DNA from: Pseudomonas sp. GM80
Lineage (GTDB): Bacteria; Pseudomonadota; Gammaproteobacteria; Pseudomonadales; Pseudomonadaceae
DNA length: 64,000 bases
Direction: 5' to 3'
Assembly: GCF_000282515.1 (NCBI RefSeq)
Contig: NZ_AKJD01000061.1
Location: forward strand, 1 to 64,000
The notes under the pieces are model-generated. The model worked only from the letters and a program-made list of their open reading frames with translations. It was not told the DNA's origin and searched no databases. Within the stretch, counting starts at the first letter, position 1, and every line of letters begins with the position of its first letter. Shown in pieces: positions 39,459 to 47,927 of this stretch. Both the position numbers and the translations under genes were made by a program.

Positions 39459-41936
39459 TCAAGTGACAATCTTGAACGTGAGGGGCTCGGTCACGTCAGA
39501 CTGCTGGCCGCCTCGGCTTTGCCGTGCCGACACACTGATCTCACCCAGCGGCAAGCGGCGATTGCTCGGCGCAACCCATTTGTCGCCGTATACGCTGCCA
39601 ACGGCCAGGACATCCGCTTCATCGCTGGCGTCGAACACCTCGACAGTGTCCCCGGTAAAACCTGTTCCTCTGAAAGTCAGCCAACCTGTTTCTGCGCTTC
39701 CCGGTTGCGGCGAGGTGAACTCGGGCGCCGCGGGAACCACATCGAAAACCTGTACCGGACTCGTTGCGCAGAGCAATTCTTTACTCTGTACCGCCACAAC
39801 CTTCATCGGCGCGGGATGGTCCATGGCGACTTCGACCTGCCAGCCTTCAACGGTGACCGGGATCTTCGTGGCAATCGGAGAGGCGTCCTCGTTGACGAAC
39901 AAATCGATCGTCGCGCCGGCCAGGCCACGGCCGCAGATATTCACTTTGCCGCGCACCGCGCGGGTGTGTAATTGCGGCATCAAGATCTGCGCTATCAATG
40001 GGTCCACTGCCAGGGAGATGTCAGGTGAATAGGGTGAATCGAAGGTCGTCGTCGCATGTCGCCGGGCCTTGACCTTCAGCACTGCTGTCGGCGCTTGCAG
40101 GCCGGAATCTGGGGGGTGCTGCCAGTTGCCATCGACGTCAACCATAGAGGTCATCAACACCGTCGAGACACCCGTGACGACGACCATGGTGTCGCCGGGG
40201 TAGCCTTTGCCGGAGATGAGCGGCCACGGGCCGACCGTCGACCCATCCCACTCACTGTCGAAAACCGGCGTTTGCGGGGTGACATTGAACGAGACGATGG
40301 GGCTGGGTTTTGATTCTCCGTAATAGTCCTGAAACGCCTGAACCGTCGCAGGTCCCACATCGGGTGTCGGCGCTATGGCGGCACTCCATTCACCGTTGGC
40401 GTTGACCCGGATGTTTTCGACCGCCGGTTGCAAACGCTGGTCTATCTTCACTTCCAGGCCTATGACTGAACCGGCAACCGCTGTCCCCGATACCGTTGTC
40501 TCCCGCTGCACATAGGCGTTGGCTGCGGGACCCAGAATCACCGGGGCATGGGTCTGCACGACAAAGTGCCGATCTTCGCTCAGCGCAGAAGCGTATCCGT
40601 CGACAACCTGGAGCGCTCTGATCGTGCAGGGGCCTGAAGGAGCATTGGCCAGTTGCATTGTCCAGGTCATGTCTGGCTTGACCATGGCTTGTCCCATCGG
40701 TATGCCGTCTTCGCGATAGACAAATATGTCTGCGCGGGGCCAGCCCCGCCCTTGCACCTGTGGGGGGGCGTCGACAACGTCATTGTCGGAGGGGGTGGTG
40801 AATTCCGGCTCAGGGACTGTCACTCGGAAGGTACACGATACCCACTCAGACGCGATCCCTTGTACGACCTGCCGAGCCTGAAGCGTCTGGCTGATCGGCG
40901 CCAACGGAGTATCGGCCGCGACCTGGAACGTCCAGCCCCCTAGAGCATCGGCTACTGTGGGGCCGAACACATCCCCATCCAGCGTCCGCAACTCGACACT
41001 TGCATTGGCGATTGCCCTGCCTGCAAAAGTTGGCGTCTGTTCATCGATCACAGCGTCTGGCAACGGCTGATCGATAGTGGGGCTAACGGGGGTCACAATG
41101 AGAGCGTCTGGTTCCAGCATGACGTATGCCGATCTCAGCGTATTGAACACTTGTTGAAATTCGATGTGGTAAGCGCCTGGAGCCCATTCCTTGCCCGTAA
41201 TCTCCCAGCGACCATCAATGACTTCAGCTGAAGACTGTGCAGCACCATTGGCAATCCACACCTCCACTCGAGCGGCATTCTGGCCTGCCCATTGGTGGCC
41301 AATGCCCTTGAACGTCGGCACCTGATCGACAACGTGCAGGCTTTCAAAAACAGGTGTGGGAACGGCGACCGCAACGGCCGTACCGGCGGTGGATGCAGAC
41401 GCTACTTGTGCCACTCGTTGCAGCGCCGAGAAGTTGTATGGACCCGGCACGACAGCCGGAAACTCGACTCGCCACTGACCGTCATCCCTCACCGTGTCAC
41501 TCAACTCGATGCGTCCTGCCGGGCCATTGCATTCAACCGTCACAGTGGCGCCCGGGAAGTCCGAATATCCCGAACAGATCACGTTGCCTTGCGTGGTTAG
41601 CCGCGACTCAAAGTGAGCCAGCGCAGAGGGACGAACCATCAGTGGATACGCCTCGCTGACTGCCGAGGAATCCGTCTCGTTTTTCTGCTGCACCAGCAGG
41701 ATCAGTTCACCGACATCAGGCTTGTCCAGCGTAATGCTGATGCTCCAATCGCCTTCAGGACTGATGGTTTGGGTTTCTCCCAATGGCTGCGGCATCAGAT
41801 CGCGAAAGAGGCTGACAGTGGCGTCGGCGATGGCCTTGCTCCCGGCGATGGTCTGCGCCCCGAGATCAATCACCGTCCCTCTCGCTGGCGTGGTGATGGC
41901 CGGCGTAACCAGCTGTTGAAGCGCTTCCTTCACCAT
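39459..41936 (-). CDS. Tandem Ig-like repeat protein, Tc-associated (825 aa)
   Basis: Start taken at the ATG at 41936 (MVKEALQQLVTPAITTPARG) with GGGAG about eight bases upstream; an open frame continues to 42086 but would cross the palindromic promoter element. No signal peptide. It consists of about eight repeats of 85-100 residues, each with P-x-[IF]-x-x-P at the start, a central GxGxxGAxVEVxx pattern, a W in GxWxxxxx, then PGxYxxxALQ and an SxxVSFxV end: bacterial Ig-like folds. It is a clear relative of the 749-residue protein at 44430-46679. First gene of the operon that continues into the TccA-like and TccB-like genes, so probably a structural or adhesive partner; function unknown. Confidence 0.75.
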   Translation of the reverse strand: MVKEALQQLVTPAITTPARGTVIDLGAQTIAGSKAIADATVSLFRDLMPQPLGETQTISPEGDWSISITLDKPDVGELILLVQQKNETDSSAVSEAYPLMVRPSALAHFESRLTTQGNVICSGYSDFPGATVTVECNGPAGRIELSDTVRDDGQWRVEFPAVVPGPYNFSALQRVAQVASASTAGTAVAVAVPTPVFESLHVVDQVPTFKGIGHQWAGQNAARVEVWIANGAAQSSAEVIDGRWEITGKEWAPGAYHIEFQQVFNTLRSAYVMLEPDALIVTPVSPTIDQPLPDAVIDEQTPTFAGRAIANASVELRTLDGDVFGPTVADALGGWTFQVAADTPLAPISQTLQARQVVQGIASEWVSCTFRVTVPEPEFTTPSDNDVVDAPPQVQGRGWPRADIFVYREDGIPMGQAMVKPDMTWTMQLANAPSGPCTIRALQVVDGYASALSEDRHFVVQTHAPVILGPAANAYVQRETTVSGTAVAGSVIGLEVKIDQRLQPAVENIRVNANGEWSAAIAPTPDVGPATVQAFQDYYGESKPSPIVSFNVTPQTPVFDSEWDGSTVGPWPLISGKGYPGDTMVVVTGVSTVLMTSMVDVDGNWQHPPDSGLQAPTAVLKVKARRHATTTFDSPYSPDISLAVDPLIAQILMPQLHTRAVRGKVNICGRGLAGATIDLFVNEDASPIATKIPVTVEGWQVEVAMDHPAPMKVVAVQSKELLCATSPVQVFDVVPAAPEFTSPQPGSAETGWLTFRGTGFTGDTVEVFDASDEADVLAVGSVYGDKWVAPSNRRLPLGEISVSARQSRGGQQSDVTEPLTFKIVT

Positions 41937-42010
41937 CGACCCACTCCCCTCGCCTTGGCACTTGGATTTCGTGTGCTCATTAATTGGCCAGAGGGAAGTT
42001 GTGCGTCTAC

Positions 42011-42064
42011 CTGTAAAAACTGACAGTCCCGACGAGCGGCTAACCGACCTGTCAGATCTGACAG
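42011..42064. promoter_or_regulatory. Two copies of the CTGTCAG-N2-CTGACAG element between divergent Tc operons
   Basis: A perfect copy, CTGTCAG-AT-CTGACAG, lies at 42049-42064, and a degenerate one, CTGTAAA-AA-CTGACAG, at 42011-42026. They lie in the 288-bp gap 41937-42224 between the Ig/TccA/TccB operon (minus) and the Hint operon (plus), so a regulator here could serve both. The second copy shares a block of about 20 bp with the element at 46762-46777. Confidence 0.6.
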
Positions 42065-42224
42065 TAGGCAGCGTTTCAATCCGCACGCTTAATCTTCGTG
42101 GGTGCCAGAGGGGGCGTCATTGTTGGAAGTAGAGGTGTGATCCAGCTTCTGCGTTCTGCAACAGAAAGCGAGCGCCTCATCGTCGCATACCTGCACCGTT
42201 ACTCAATTGAAAGGGAGCAACACA

Positions 42225-43661
42225 ATGAAGTCCTTAGGCACCGAAATGTGTGCAGAACAACACTGCGCAGCAGTGTCCGAATACGTCAACAAAATATGCA
42301 AAGAGAACGGCTGGCAGGTAAACCACCTGGTTCAGGTTGAGGATCCAGTGACGGAAATCATTTGCTTCTGTTCATGTTCTTGCCTGGCGTACGATTCGCC
42401 AGTACTGCAGTCCGCCACAGCGAGCAAGCCGATTCAGATGTTCGTGGTAGATGACCCGGTGCTGGCCTTTGACGCCGATGGTCAATCCAGGGTCGGCACG
42501 ATCGCCTTTTCCAACGGCACCTCCGCGACAAGCGTTCAACCGGAAATGGCCTATGTCTCCTTGCGGATCGGCAATGAAACCGAGACCTTGGTCGCCACCC
42601 TCAATCATCCGTTTTTGGGGGAGGACAAGCGGTTAATCCAGGCGCAGATGCTGGTGCCAGGCTATCGCCTGATGTTGATCGATGGTACTACCGCCGAAAT
42701 CACCCGGCTGGAAATCAAAAGCTACACTGGCGGTGTCTGGAACATCGCTACATCCATCGGAGAACCACAGAACCTTGATGGCCACCTGCTGGCGATCGGT
42801 CGCGTTCTGTCGGCTGACTATGCGGCACAACTGTATTACGACGAACTGGCAAAAAAAGGCTTTGCGGTGCCGCGCGGCTCAGTCCCCACAGTCACCACCC
42901 GAGCCCACGACGCGATCGTCGATGCCCATGCCACTCGTCAGCAAGGCGTGGCACTGGCACAGCGCCCGGAAATCGACCTGAAGTCCTTCCTGGCGTCGGC
43001 GGGCAGCAGCAAGGCGATCGCCATTCTCAGTGCCGGCACCGGTAGCATCACGCTCCAGGGTGATCACAGTGTCACCTTGCAAATACCCGCGTCGGCAATG
43101 AACCAGGGGTTTCTCACACAATCTCAGGCCAGTGAAGTGCAGGAGCTTCAACAAGCTGAATCGACTCGCGACCCGCAACGAGCCGGCAACTTCCTGTGGC
43201 TGCTGAAGACTTTTCATGCTTTCTATCCGCACATCCACTTCATCTTCGACACGTCTTCTCGTCAGGCAAACGCTTTTTCGTTCGTGCTGGATTCGCAGCC
43301 GTATGTGCTGGTGCAAGGAGGCCTGGTGCGTGCCCAACACTTGGAATGGCAAGGTATGGCCCTGGTGCTGGGCTATCTGGTTAAACGCTTCGAGCGCGAG
43401 GCACCTTACACGTTACGCTGCAAAGCCATCGTCGATTACCTGGCCCCATCTGTCTTGCAGACGGTATTCAATCCGCTCTATAGCAAGGTCATTCACGATG
43501 CTTTGAGCCAAGTCAGTGCGATGTTCATTGAAATCCCGAGCAAAGCGGATGAGCCCGAGTCCGGATGTGCCAGCACGACGCTTGATTGCCGTCTCGAGAC
43601 GTACAAAAAATCCATGGGATTTTTACCCGAGCCGTCCTGCATCACGCCAACCTCCAACTGA
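42225..43661 (+). CDS. Hint-domain (intein/hedgehog-type autoprocessing) protein with cysteine-rich N-terminal peptide
   Basis: 478 residues from the ATG at 42225 with AAGGGAG upstream. A Hint domain runs from Cys53 to about residue 195: block A is CLAYDSPV (compare CFVAGTPV), block B is ATLNHPFL with Thr125 and His128, then LVPGYRLMLIDG and a final HLLAIGRVLS. The first 52 residues hold Cys9, Cys14, Cys25, Cys47, Cys49 and Cys51 and would be the N-terminal product if Cys53 is the nucleophile. Residues about 320-400 (FHFIFD-like strand, QANAFSFVLDSQPYVLVQGGLV, then a helix) resemble an M48 metalloprotease fold without its HExxH. No C-terminal His-Asn/Cys splice site is evident. Cotranscribed with the Cys-cluster gene. 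Function unknown. Confidence 0.75.
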   Translation: MKSLGTEMCAEQHCAAVSEYVNKICKENGWQVNHLVQVEDPVTEIICFCSCSCLAYDSPVLQSATASKPIQMFVVDDPVLAFDADGQSRVGTIAFSNGTSATSVQPEMAYVSLRIGNETETLVATLNHPFLGEDKRLIQAQMLVPGYRLMLIDGTTAEITRLEIKSYTGGVWNIATSIGEPQNLDGHLLAIGRVLSADYAAQLYYDELAKKGFAVPRGSVPTVTTRAHDAIVDAHATRQQGVALAQRPEIDLKSFLASAGSSKAIAILSAGTGSITLQGDHSVTLQIPASAMNQGFLTQSQASEVQELQQAESTRDPQRAGNFLWLLKTFHAFYPHIHFIFDTSSRQANAFSFVLDSQPYVLVQGGLVRAQHLEWQGMALVLGYLVKRFEREAPYTLRCKAIVDYLAPSVLQTVFNPLYSKVIHDALSQVSAMFIEIPSKADEPESGCASTTLDCRLETYKKSMGFLPEPSCITPTSN

Positions 43662-43663
43662 TC

Positions 43664-43792
43664 ATGAGTCATGCAGCGGCGGTCGCCAGCGAATGTTCGG
43701 CGATCACCGGCCTGCAAGCCTGCCAGCCCACGCTCATCGAAAATCAGGAGTCGACCCATGACGCCCCATCACCATCAGGACCTGCCTCCTGA
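43664..43792 (+). CDS. Possible 42-aa peptide between the Hint and Cys-cluster genes
   Basis: ATG 2 bp after the Hint stop; the frame ends inside the next gene, overlapping it by 35 bp. The peptide starts MSHAAAVASECSAITGLQACQP and has two Cys. There is no good SD, so translation would rely on reinitiation. It may only be spacer sequence that happens to be open. Reported at low confidence because short peptides beside processing proteins can be substrates. Confidence 0.2.
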   Translation: MSHAAAVASECSAITGLQACQPTLIENQESTHDAPSPSGPAS

Positions 43793-44366
43793 CTTCAAGG
43801 CATTTGCCAGCGTAAAGGACGCCTGCGCGCAACTCGGGCAGTATCTGGGACTTGAGAAGCCCATTACGCGCGAAGTGTTTGCCGCCATCATCAAAAATCC
43901 GGGTTACGCCACCAATCTCTTCATTGCCCGCCCCGCTCCAGCGTTTCGCGATTACCTACTGGCGCACCCAGACCATGGCGAATCGATCACCGGCAACAGC
44001 GTCGAACCGGTGCCTGCCCGTTACGTGGAACTGGACAACCGCGCCTTGCTGAAAAAAGCCGCCAGTTCTTTCGTAGCCTGGAGTCGTGAGGGCTTCAAGG
44101 CCGCAGATAACGATCTGTTCGAACAGCGAATCAGCGCGTGTAATGCCTGCCCGCATCAAACCGACACACCCGACAGGCTCGCCTACCGGATAGGTGCCGC
44201 CCTGACCGGCGCCAGCAATCGCAAGATCTGTGATTTGTGTGGTTGCGTCACTGGAAAGAAAGCCCGGCTGAGCCACGAAAAATGCCCGGGCGATGATCCT
44301 CGGCGTCCAGGGTTAAGTCGTTGGGGGGATCCAATGTCCGGTGCCGCGCGCACGATCATTGGCTGA
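43758..44366 (+). CDS. Four/five-cysteine cluster protein, partner of the Hint protein
   Basis: 202 residues from the ATG at 43758 with CAGGAG seven bases upstream. The N-terminal 100 residues are helical with no recognised fold. The C-terminal part has WSREGFKAADNDLFEQRISACNACP, then KICDLCGC and HEKCPGDDP: Cys-x2-Cys, Cys-x2-Cys-x-Cys and a last Cys-Pro. This W-x(3)-GF ... R ... CxxC ... CxxCGC ... CP layout is familiar from short metal-binding proteins in phages and secondary-metabolite loci, probably binding zinc or an Fe-S/rubredoxin-type metal. It follows the Hint gene and ends at a strong terminator, so the two form a dedicated operon. Function unknown. Confidence 0.75.
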   Translation: MTPHHHQDLPPDFKAFASVKDACAQLGQYLGLEKPITREVFAAIIKNPGYATNLFIARPAPAFRDYLLAHPDHGESITGNSVEPVPARYVELDNRALLKKAASSFVAWSREGFKAADNDLFEQRISACNACPHQTDTPDRLAYRIGAALTGASNRKICDLCGCVTGKKARLSHEKCPGDDPRRPGLSRWGDPMSGAARTIIG

Positions 44367-44377
44367 GCCTTTCAAAA

Positions 44378-44411
44378 AACCTTCAGGCAGTCCTGAAGGT
44401 TGTTTCTTTTT
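44378..44411 (+). terminator. Terminator of the Hint operon
   Basis: AACCTTCAGG, CAGT loop, CCTGAAGGTT, then a T-rich tract (GTTTCTTTTTT), 12 bp after the Cys-cluster stop. The stem is perfect; it also separates this operon from the convergent Ig-like gene. Confidence 0.92.
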
Positions 44412-44429
44412 TGCTCAACTCACCATCAC

Positions 44430-46679
44430 CTACACCGACTCGACAATAAACGGCTCGCTTAACCTCCAGTCAGACAGTGCATCTGCCGCGCCCGCCACCG
44501 GTCGGGCAGCACGTAGCTGAATGCGGTTTTGTCCGGGCGGCAAGACACTACTCAACGGCACCCTCCATTCCCCCGTTGCATCAGCTGTCGCCACAGGACC
44601 CAGCGTTTTCTGCGAGTCGAAGGCGTCCGCCACGGTAATCTTCGCGCCAGCCACATCCCGACCACTCACCTGCGGTTGTGTACCGAGCCGGTCAAAGGCT
44701 GCCGGCACTTCAAACGTCGGCGCCGTAGCCAGTACATTAAACGTTCGCGTTTTATGCCAACCGGAATTGTAACTATCGCGTCGTTGCTCGATTGAAAACG
44801 CATAAGGCGCCCCTGCAGGTAGTTCCAACGCTGAACGAACCGACCAGGTACCGTCGGGTGCCACGACAACAGCTCCCAAAATAACGGTTGCAGCGTTGTT
44901 CTTGACCACAAAAACAGTATCCCCGGAATCTCCGAAACCGGAAAAGACAGGTCGCGTGGAGAGGTACTCGCTTTCGGCTGGCGTTTCCAGCGAAGGCATA
45001 TTGGGCAGCAATGTTATCGCGACTGCCGCACTGACGCTGGAGGGCTGACCTTTGAATTTTTGCACGCCAGTGAGGGTCAGCGGCCCGACGCCGGCGTCGA
45101 TGTTCACCTCCCAGGAGCCACTCGCGGCAACCTCGATGTCCTTATAGGGTGAGGGCTTACCATTGAACAGCAAATCAACAGTGCCCCCCGGGACACCCTT
45201 GGTTCCGCGCAGGGTAAAAGTGCGTGGCCCCGTTGCACCGGGGTTAGTAATGACCGGTACCGGCACCGCCACCGTTATCGTGAACCTGGCAGACTCATCG
45301 GAGTGGTGGGTATTGGCGTAAGTCTGGACGGTGTAAACGTCCAGAGCCCCGACAGGCTGCTCAGCCAAATCGGCGTGCCAGGTGCCGTTGATGACTTGCC
45401 CACGGCCAAGCGGCGTTCTGTTCTGGAATCGAAAGACTTCTACCCACGCCCCCTCCCAGCCCGTTCCGGATAACGTTACGTGATGGGGCGAGGCTGAACT
45501 GCCCGCAGGATCGACAATCGCCGTTGGAGTTTTGACAGAGAACGAGCGTGCCTGCTCAAGTGATACCTCATTGTTAGCCAATACCTGCGCTTTCAGCTCA
45601 TAGGCTCCAGGGTTCCACAACTTGTTGGCAGGAAATGACCACGTTCCGTTGGCCTGCACATCAATAATCGTCAACTCTGTACCGTTGGCGCTCAACTTGA
45701 CCTTTCCCGGGTACCAGGCGCCCTCTCCGCTGATCCGCGGAGACTGACCGCTCGGCAGACCCAACGGCGGTTCAATGAAGGTGGTGGGCAGAGGCACGAT
45801 GCGCAATTGTTCATTGAGGATGGTCGCCTCCGACCAATGCGTGTTCACCCATTGCAACGCCGACACTTCGTAACGACCTGGGGCTATTTTGCTGGAGGCA
45901 GTAATGGAGAAGGTGGCGCCATTGCCTGCATACAACGGTAAAAGCGGATGGGTATTGCCGTTGAGCTTGATCTGAATCTGCCCCACCACATCCCCCCAAA
46001 CATTGCGCGAGCCGTTAAAGGTGGGAACCTGCGCGGTTTCAACCACCGGGTTCAAGCCCGGGCGAGGCGGCATCAACCTCAGCTCGCGGTCCGGTGTGGG
46101 CTGCGAGGGAATCCACTGCGGCGTGTCAACCTGGATCGCCTGCTCGGCATTCATTCGAAAGATATTCGGCAGTACCCGCGGGAACTCCAGCGACCAGTCA
46201 CCTCGGGCATCGACATAGGTAGCACTGGAGATGAGCTGCTGGGCCGAGAGGTACACGGTCACTCGCGCATTGGGAATGCCCTTGCCGGCGAACCTTACGC
46301 CCGTGGGGGGTGGGTAGCTGATGCCGACGTTAGGCAGCGGTGCCGGGCGAACATAGAATGTGCGACGAAAGCCACGGTCGGAGAAATCCGCACCCAATGT
46401 CTGTTTCGCCGACAGAGCGTTCAGGCCATGGGGCATGTCTCTGTCGAAGGTGGTAAGGGTCCAGCGACCATCGGCACCGCCATAGCCCCAACCAAGCCGG
46501 ACATCGGTGGTGTCGAAGAACACCTCGATCAACGCGTTTTGGTAAGCCACATCGCCACTGATGATCGGTCGTGAATCCTCGATGGAGCCCTTGGCAGGTA
46601 GAAGTATGACTGGCGCAAGCAACTTCACCTTTGGTGAGGAATCATTGGTGTCGACAGACGCGAGGGTTGGCTCGTCCAT
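44430..46679 (-). CDS. Tandem Ig-like repeat protein, Tc-associated (749 aa)
   Basis: Start at the ATG at 46679 with GGAG seven bases upstream (an in-frame ATG 30 bp earlier lacks an SD). No signal peptide or membrane segment. About seven to eight Ig-like repeats of 85-100 residues, with repeated W in 'G-x-W-x-x' and 'ALQWVNTHWSEA'-type ends, closely parallel to the 825-residue protein; the two are paralogues. It is transcribed on its own and is preceded by the island's 16-bp element. Likely a secreted-with-toxin or surface structural protein; function unknown. Confidence 0.75.
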   Translation of the reverse strand: MDEPTLASVDTNDSSPKVKLLAPVILLPAKGSIEDSRPIISGDVAYQNALIEVFFDTTDVRLGWGYGGADGRWTLTTFDRDMPHGLNALSAKQTLGADFSDRGFRRTFYVRPAPLPNVGISYPPPTGVRFAGKGIPNARVTVYLSAQQLISSATYVDARGDWSLEFPRVLPNIFRMNAEQAIQVDTPQWIPSQPTPDRELRLMPPRPGLNPVVETAQVPTFNGSRNVWGDVVGQIQIKLNGNTHPLLPLYAGNGATFSITASSKIAPGRYEVSALQWVNTHWSEATILNEQLRIVPLPTTFIEPPLGLPSGQSPRISGEGAWYPGKVKLSANGTELTIIDVQANGTWSFPANKLWNPGAYELKAQVLANNEVSLEQARSFSVKTPTAIVDPAGSSASPHHVTLSGTGWEGAWVEVFRFQNRTPLGRGQVINGTWHADLAEQPVGALDVYTVQTYANTHHSDESARFTITVAVPVPVITNPGATGPRTFTLRGTKGVPGGTVDLLFNGKPSPYKDIEVAASGSWEVNIDAGVGPLTLTGVQKFKGQPSSVSAAVAITLLPNMPSLETPAESEYLSTRPVFSGFGDSGDTVFVVKNNAATVILGAVVVAPDGTWSVRSALELPAGAPYAFSIEQRRDSYNSGWHKTRTFNVLATAPTFEVPAAFDRLGTQPQVSGRDVAGAKITVADAFDSQKTLGPVATADATGEWRVPLSSVLPPGQNRIQLRAARPVAGAADALSDWRLSEPFIVESV

Positions 46680-46761
46680 ATTGGGCTCCGGATGAGAGTG
46701 CAGGTGCAAATATCAGGGGAATAACCCAACCAAGAAGAGCAGGTTGACCAGTGGCTGCCAC

Positions 46762-46777
46762 CTGACAGAACTGACAG
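46762..46777 (-). promoter_or_regulatory. CTGTCAG-type element upstream of the 749-aa Ig-like gene
   Basis: On the minus strand CTGTCAG-TT-CTGTCAG, 83 bp before the start codon. The preceding bases (CCGCTGGTCGGGA) are almost identical to those preceding the 42011-42026 copy (CCGCTCGTCGGGA). The surrounding gap 46680-47045 otherwise holds nothing I can name. Confidence 0.6.
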
Positions 46778-47045
46778 TCCCGACCAGCGGTTGTAAGGTT
46801 TTCCCGGGTATTTCAGAAACTTTCAAGACAAAGGAATAGAGGCTACGAATCCTCGCGCCTTTGCCTACACATCCGCCAGAATCCGCCGGCTTGTGCGCTT
46901 TGCTGATGCCCCGTAACTTGATGCGTGCCGCTGATGATCAGTGGTCGGGTTTAGTCGCTCGGGGTGTGTCATCAATGTGTACAAGCGTCATCCAGTCGGG
47001 TATCCCATCTTCAAACCCGCTTCACGCAACTCCGTCGATCGCGCG

Positions 47046-47267
47046 ATGCAGATGTTCGTCGTTGCCCCTGACATCAATCCCGAAGCCATCGCCATCCAGA
47101 CCTACGAAACGTTTTCGTCGGTGAGCATTTTGTTGCTCGATCTGGCGGACAGCCTGGAAGACACACCACGGCATCTGGCGATGGCGATTTATCAGTTGAG
47201 CGAGATGGGGTTGTTGTTGGCGGAGAAGGCGCTCGACAGTGAGCACGCAGTTGCCATGAACGGATGA
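47046..47267 (+). CDS. DUF6124-like protein, probably lacking its N terminus
   Basis: 73 residues if the ATG at 47046 is used; the frame is open back to a GTG at 46941. MFVVAPDINPEAIAIQTYETFSSVSILLLDLADSLEDTPRHLAMAIYQLSEMGLLLAEKAL matches the C-terminal part of a small Pseudomonas family (DUF6124), whose members usually begin with a Pro-rich segment and an 'AAERALDHYL' helix. That part is not encoded upstream in any frame. No SD is present. It is either a shortened member or a remnant at the edge of the island. Function of the family unknown. Confidence 0.5.
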   Translation: MQMFVVAPDINPEAIAIQTYETFSSVSILLLDLADSLEDTPRHLAMAIYQLSEMGLLLAEKALDSEHAVAMNG

Positions 47268-47272
47268 AGACC

Positions 47273-47318
47273 AAAAGATCGCAGCCCTCTGCAGGAACTG
47301 CCGCAGGCTGCGATCTTT
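47273..47318. repeat. Degenerate REP, class A
   Basis: AAAAGATCGCAGCC ... CTGCCGCAGGCTGCGATCTTT with the middle of the left arm lost, so the stem is imperfect. It marks the right edge of the REP-free accessory region. Confidence 0.8.
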
Positions 47319-47337
47319 GGCTTTGGCGTTTGCTGTA

Positions 47338-47697
47338 TCAGGCGGAAGCTGGCAGCGGCTGAAAACTGAAGTACTGCTTCAACGCCTGCACCAGTTGCCC
47401 GTACTCCGGCGGCGGCCGGTGCAGGCTGAAACCCGCGTCATAATGCTGCGGGGTCGCGTCTTCATGGCACCACAGGCAACACGCCGTCAGGTCGATGACC
47501 TGCTGGCAGCCTTCATCCATGGGAATTTTCAGACGCAGCCTGAAATCCACACCGATCATCATCGGTAACTGGCTGATGAGCATCAGCCCGTCTTCGGAGA
47601 CGTTGCCGAGAAAGCCGATCGGTTTGTCGGTAATGCTGTTGAACACTCTCAGAAAGTACGGCAGTTGATGCCGTTCGATTCGGCGGTCGGTAAACAT
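47338..47697 (-). CDS. PilZ-domain protein (c-di-GMP binding)
   Basis: 119 residues from the ATG at 47697; a GTG at 47736 would add 13 residues across a GGCTCCG-TCA-CGGAGCC hairpin (47716-47732) and is less likely. The PilZ motifs are DRRIERHQLP (RxxxR) and NVSEDGLML ([D/N]xSxxG). Single-domain PilZ proteins bind c-di-GMP and act on motility or exopolysaccharide targets. Two cysteines in ACCLWCHED are unusual. A diguanylate cyclase is encoded 4.5 kb away, but any link is only positional. Confidence 0.9.
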   Translation of the reverse strand: MFTDRRIERHQLPYFLRVFNSITDKPIGFLGNVSEDGLMLISQLPMMIGVDFRLRLKIPMDEGCQQVIDLTACCLWCHEDATPQHYDAGFSLHRPPPEYGQLVQALKQYFSFQPLPASA

Positions 47698-47927
47698 GCG
47701 CAGTTCGCCAGGCAGGGCTCCGTCACGGAGCCGCACTTTTGCTTCGGAACGAACCTGCCTTGCAGGCCCGCTCTCCCCGCTTCCGGTGTGCCGATCGCTA
47801 CCTCGCCGTCACTTGACCACTTGCCAGTCGCAGGTGTTGCCCCGGAACAGCGCCAACGCGCTGAAACCGGATCATTCGACTATAGCTCAGCCTGTACACA
47901 CGGCCAGCGTTTGTATGACAACTGTCA

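Noticed and set aside
42225..43661. The Hint gene as a true intein inserted in a host protein
   Set aside because: No C-terminal His-Asn splice junction and no recognisable interrupted host protein; it fits Hint autoprocessing better.
47716..47732. GGCTCCG-TCA-CGGAGCC hairpin before the PilZ gene as a terminator or riboswitch
   Set aside because: No T run on the minus strand and too short for a known riboswitch; only noted in the PilZ start choice.
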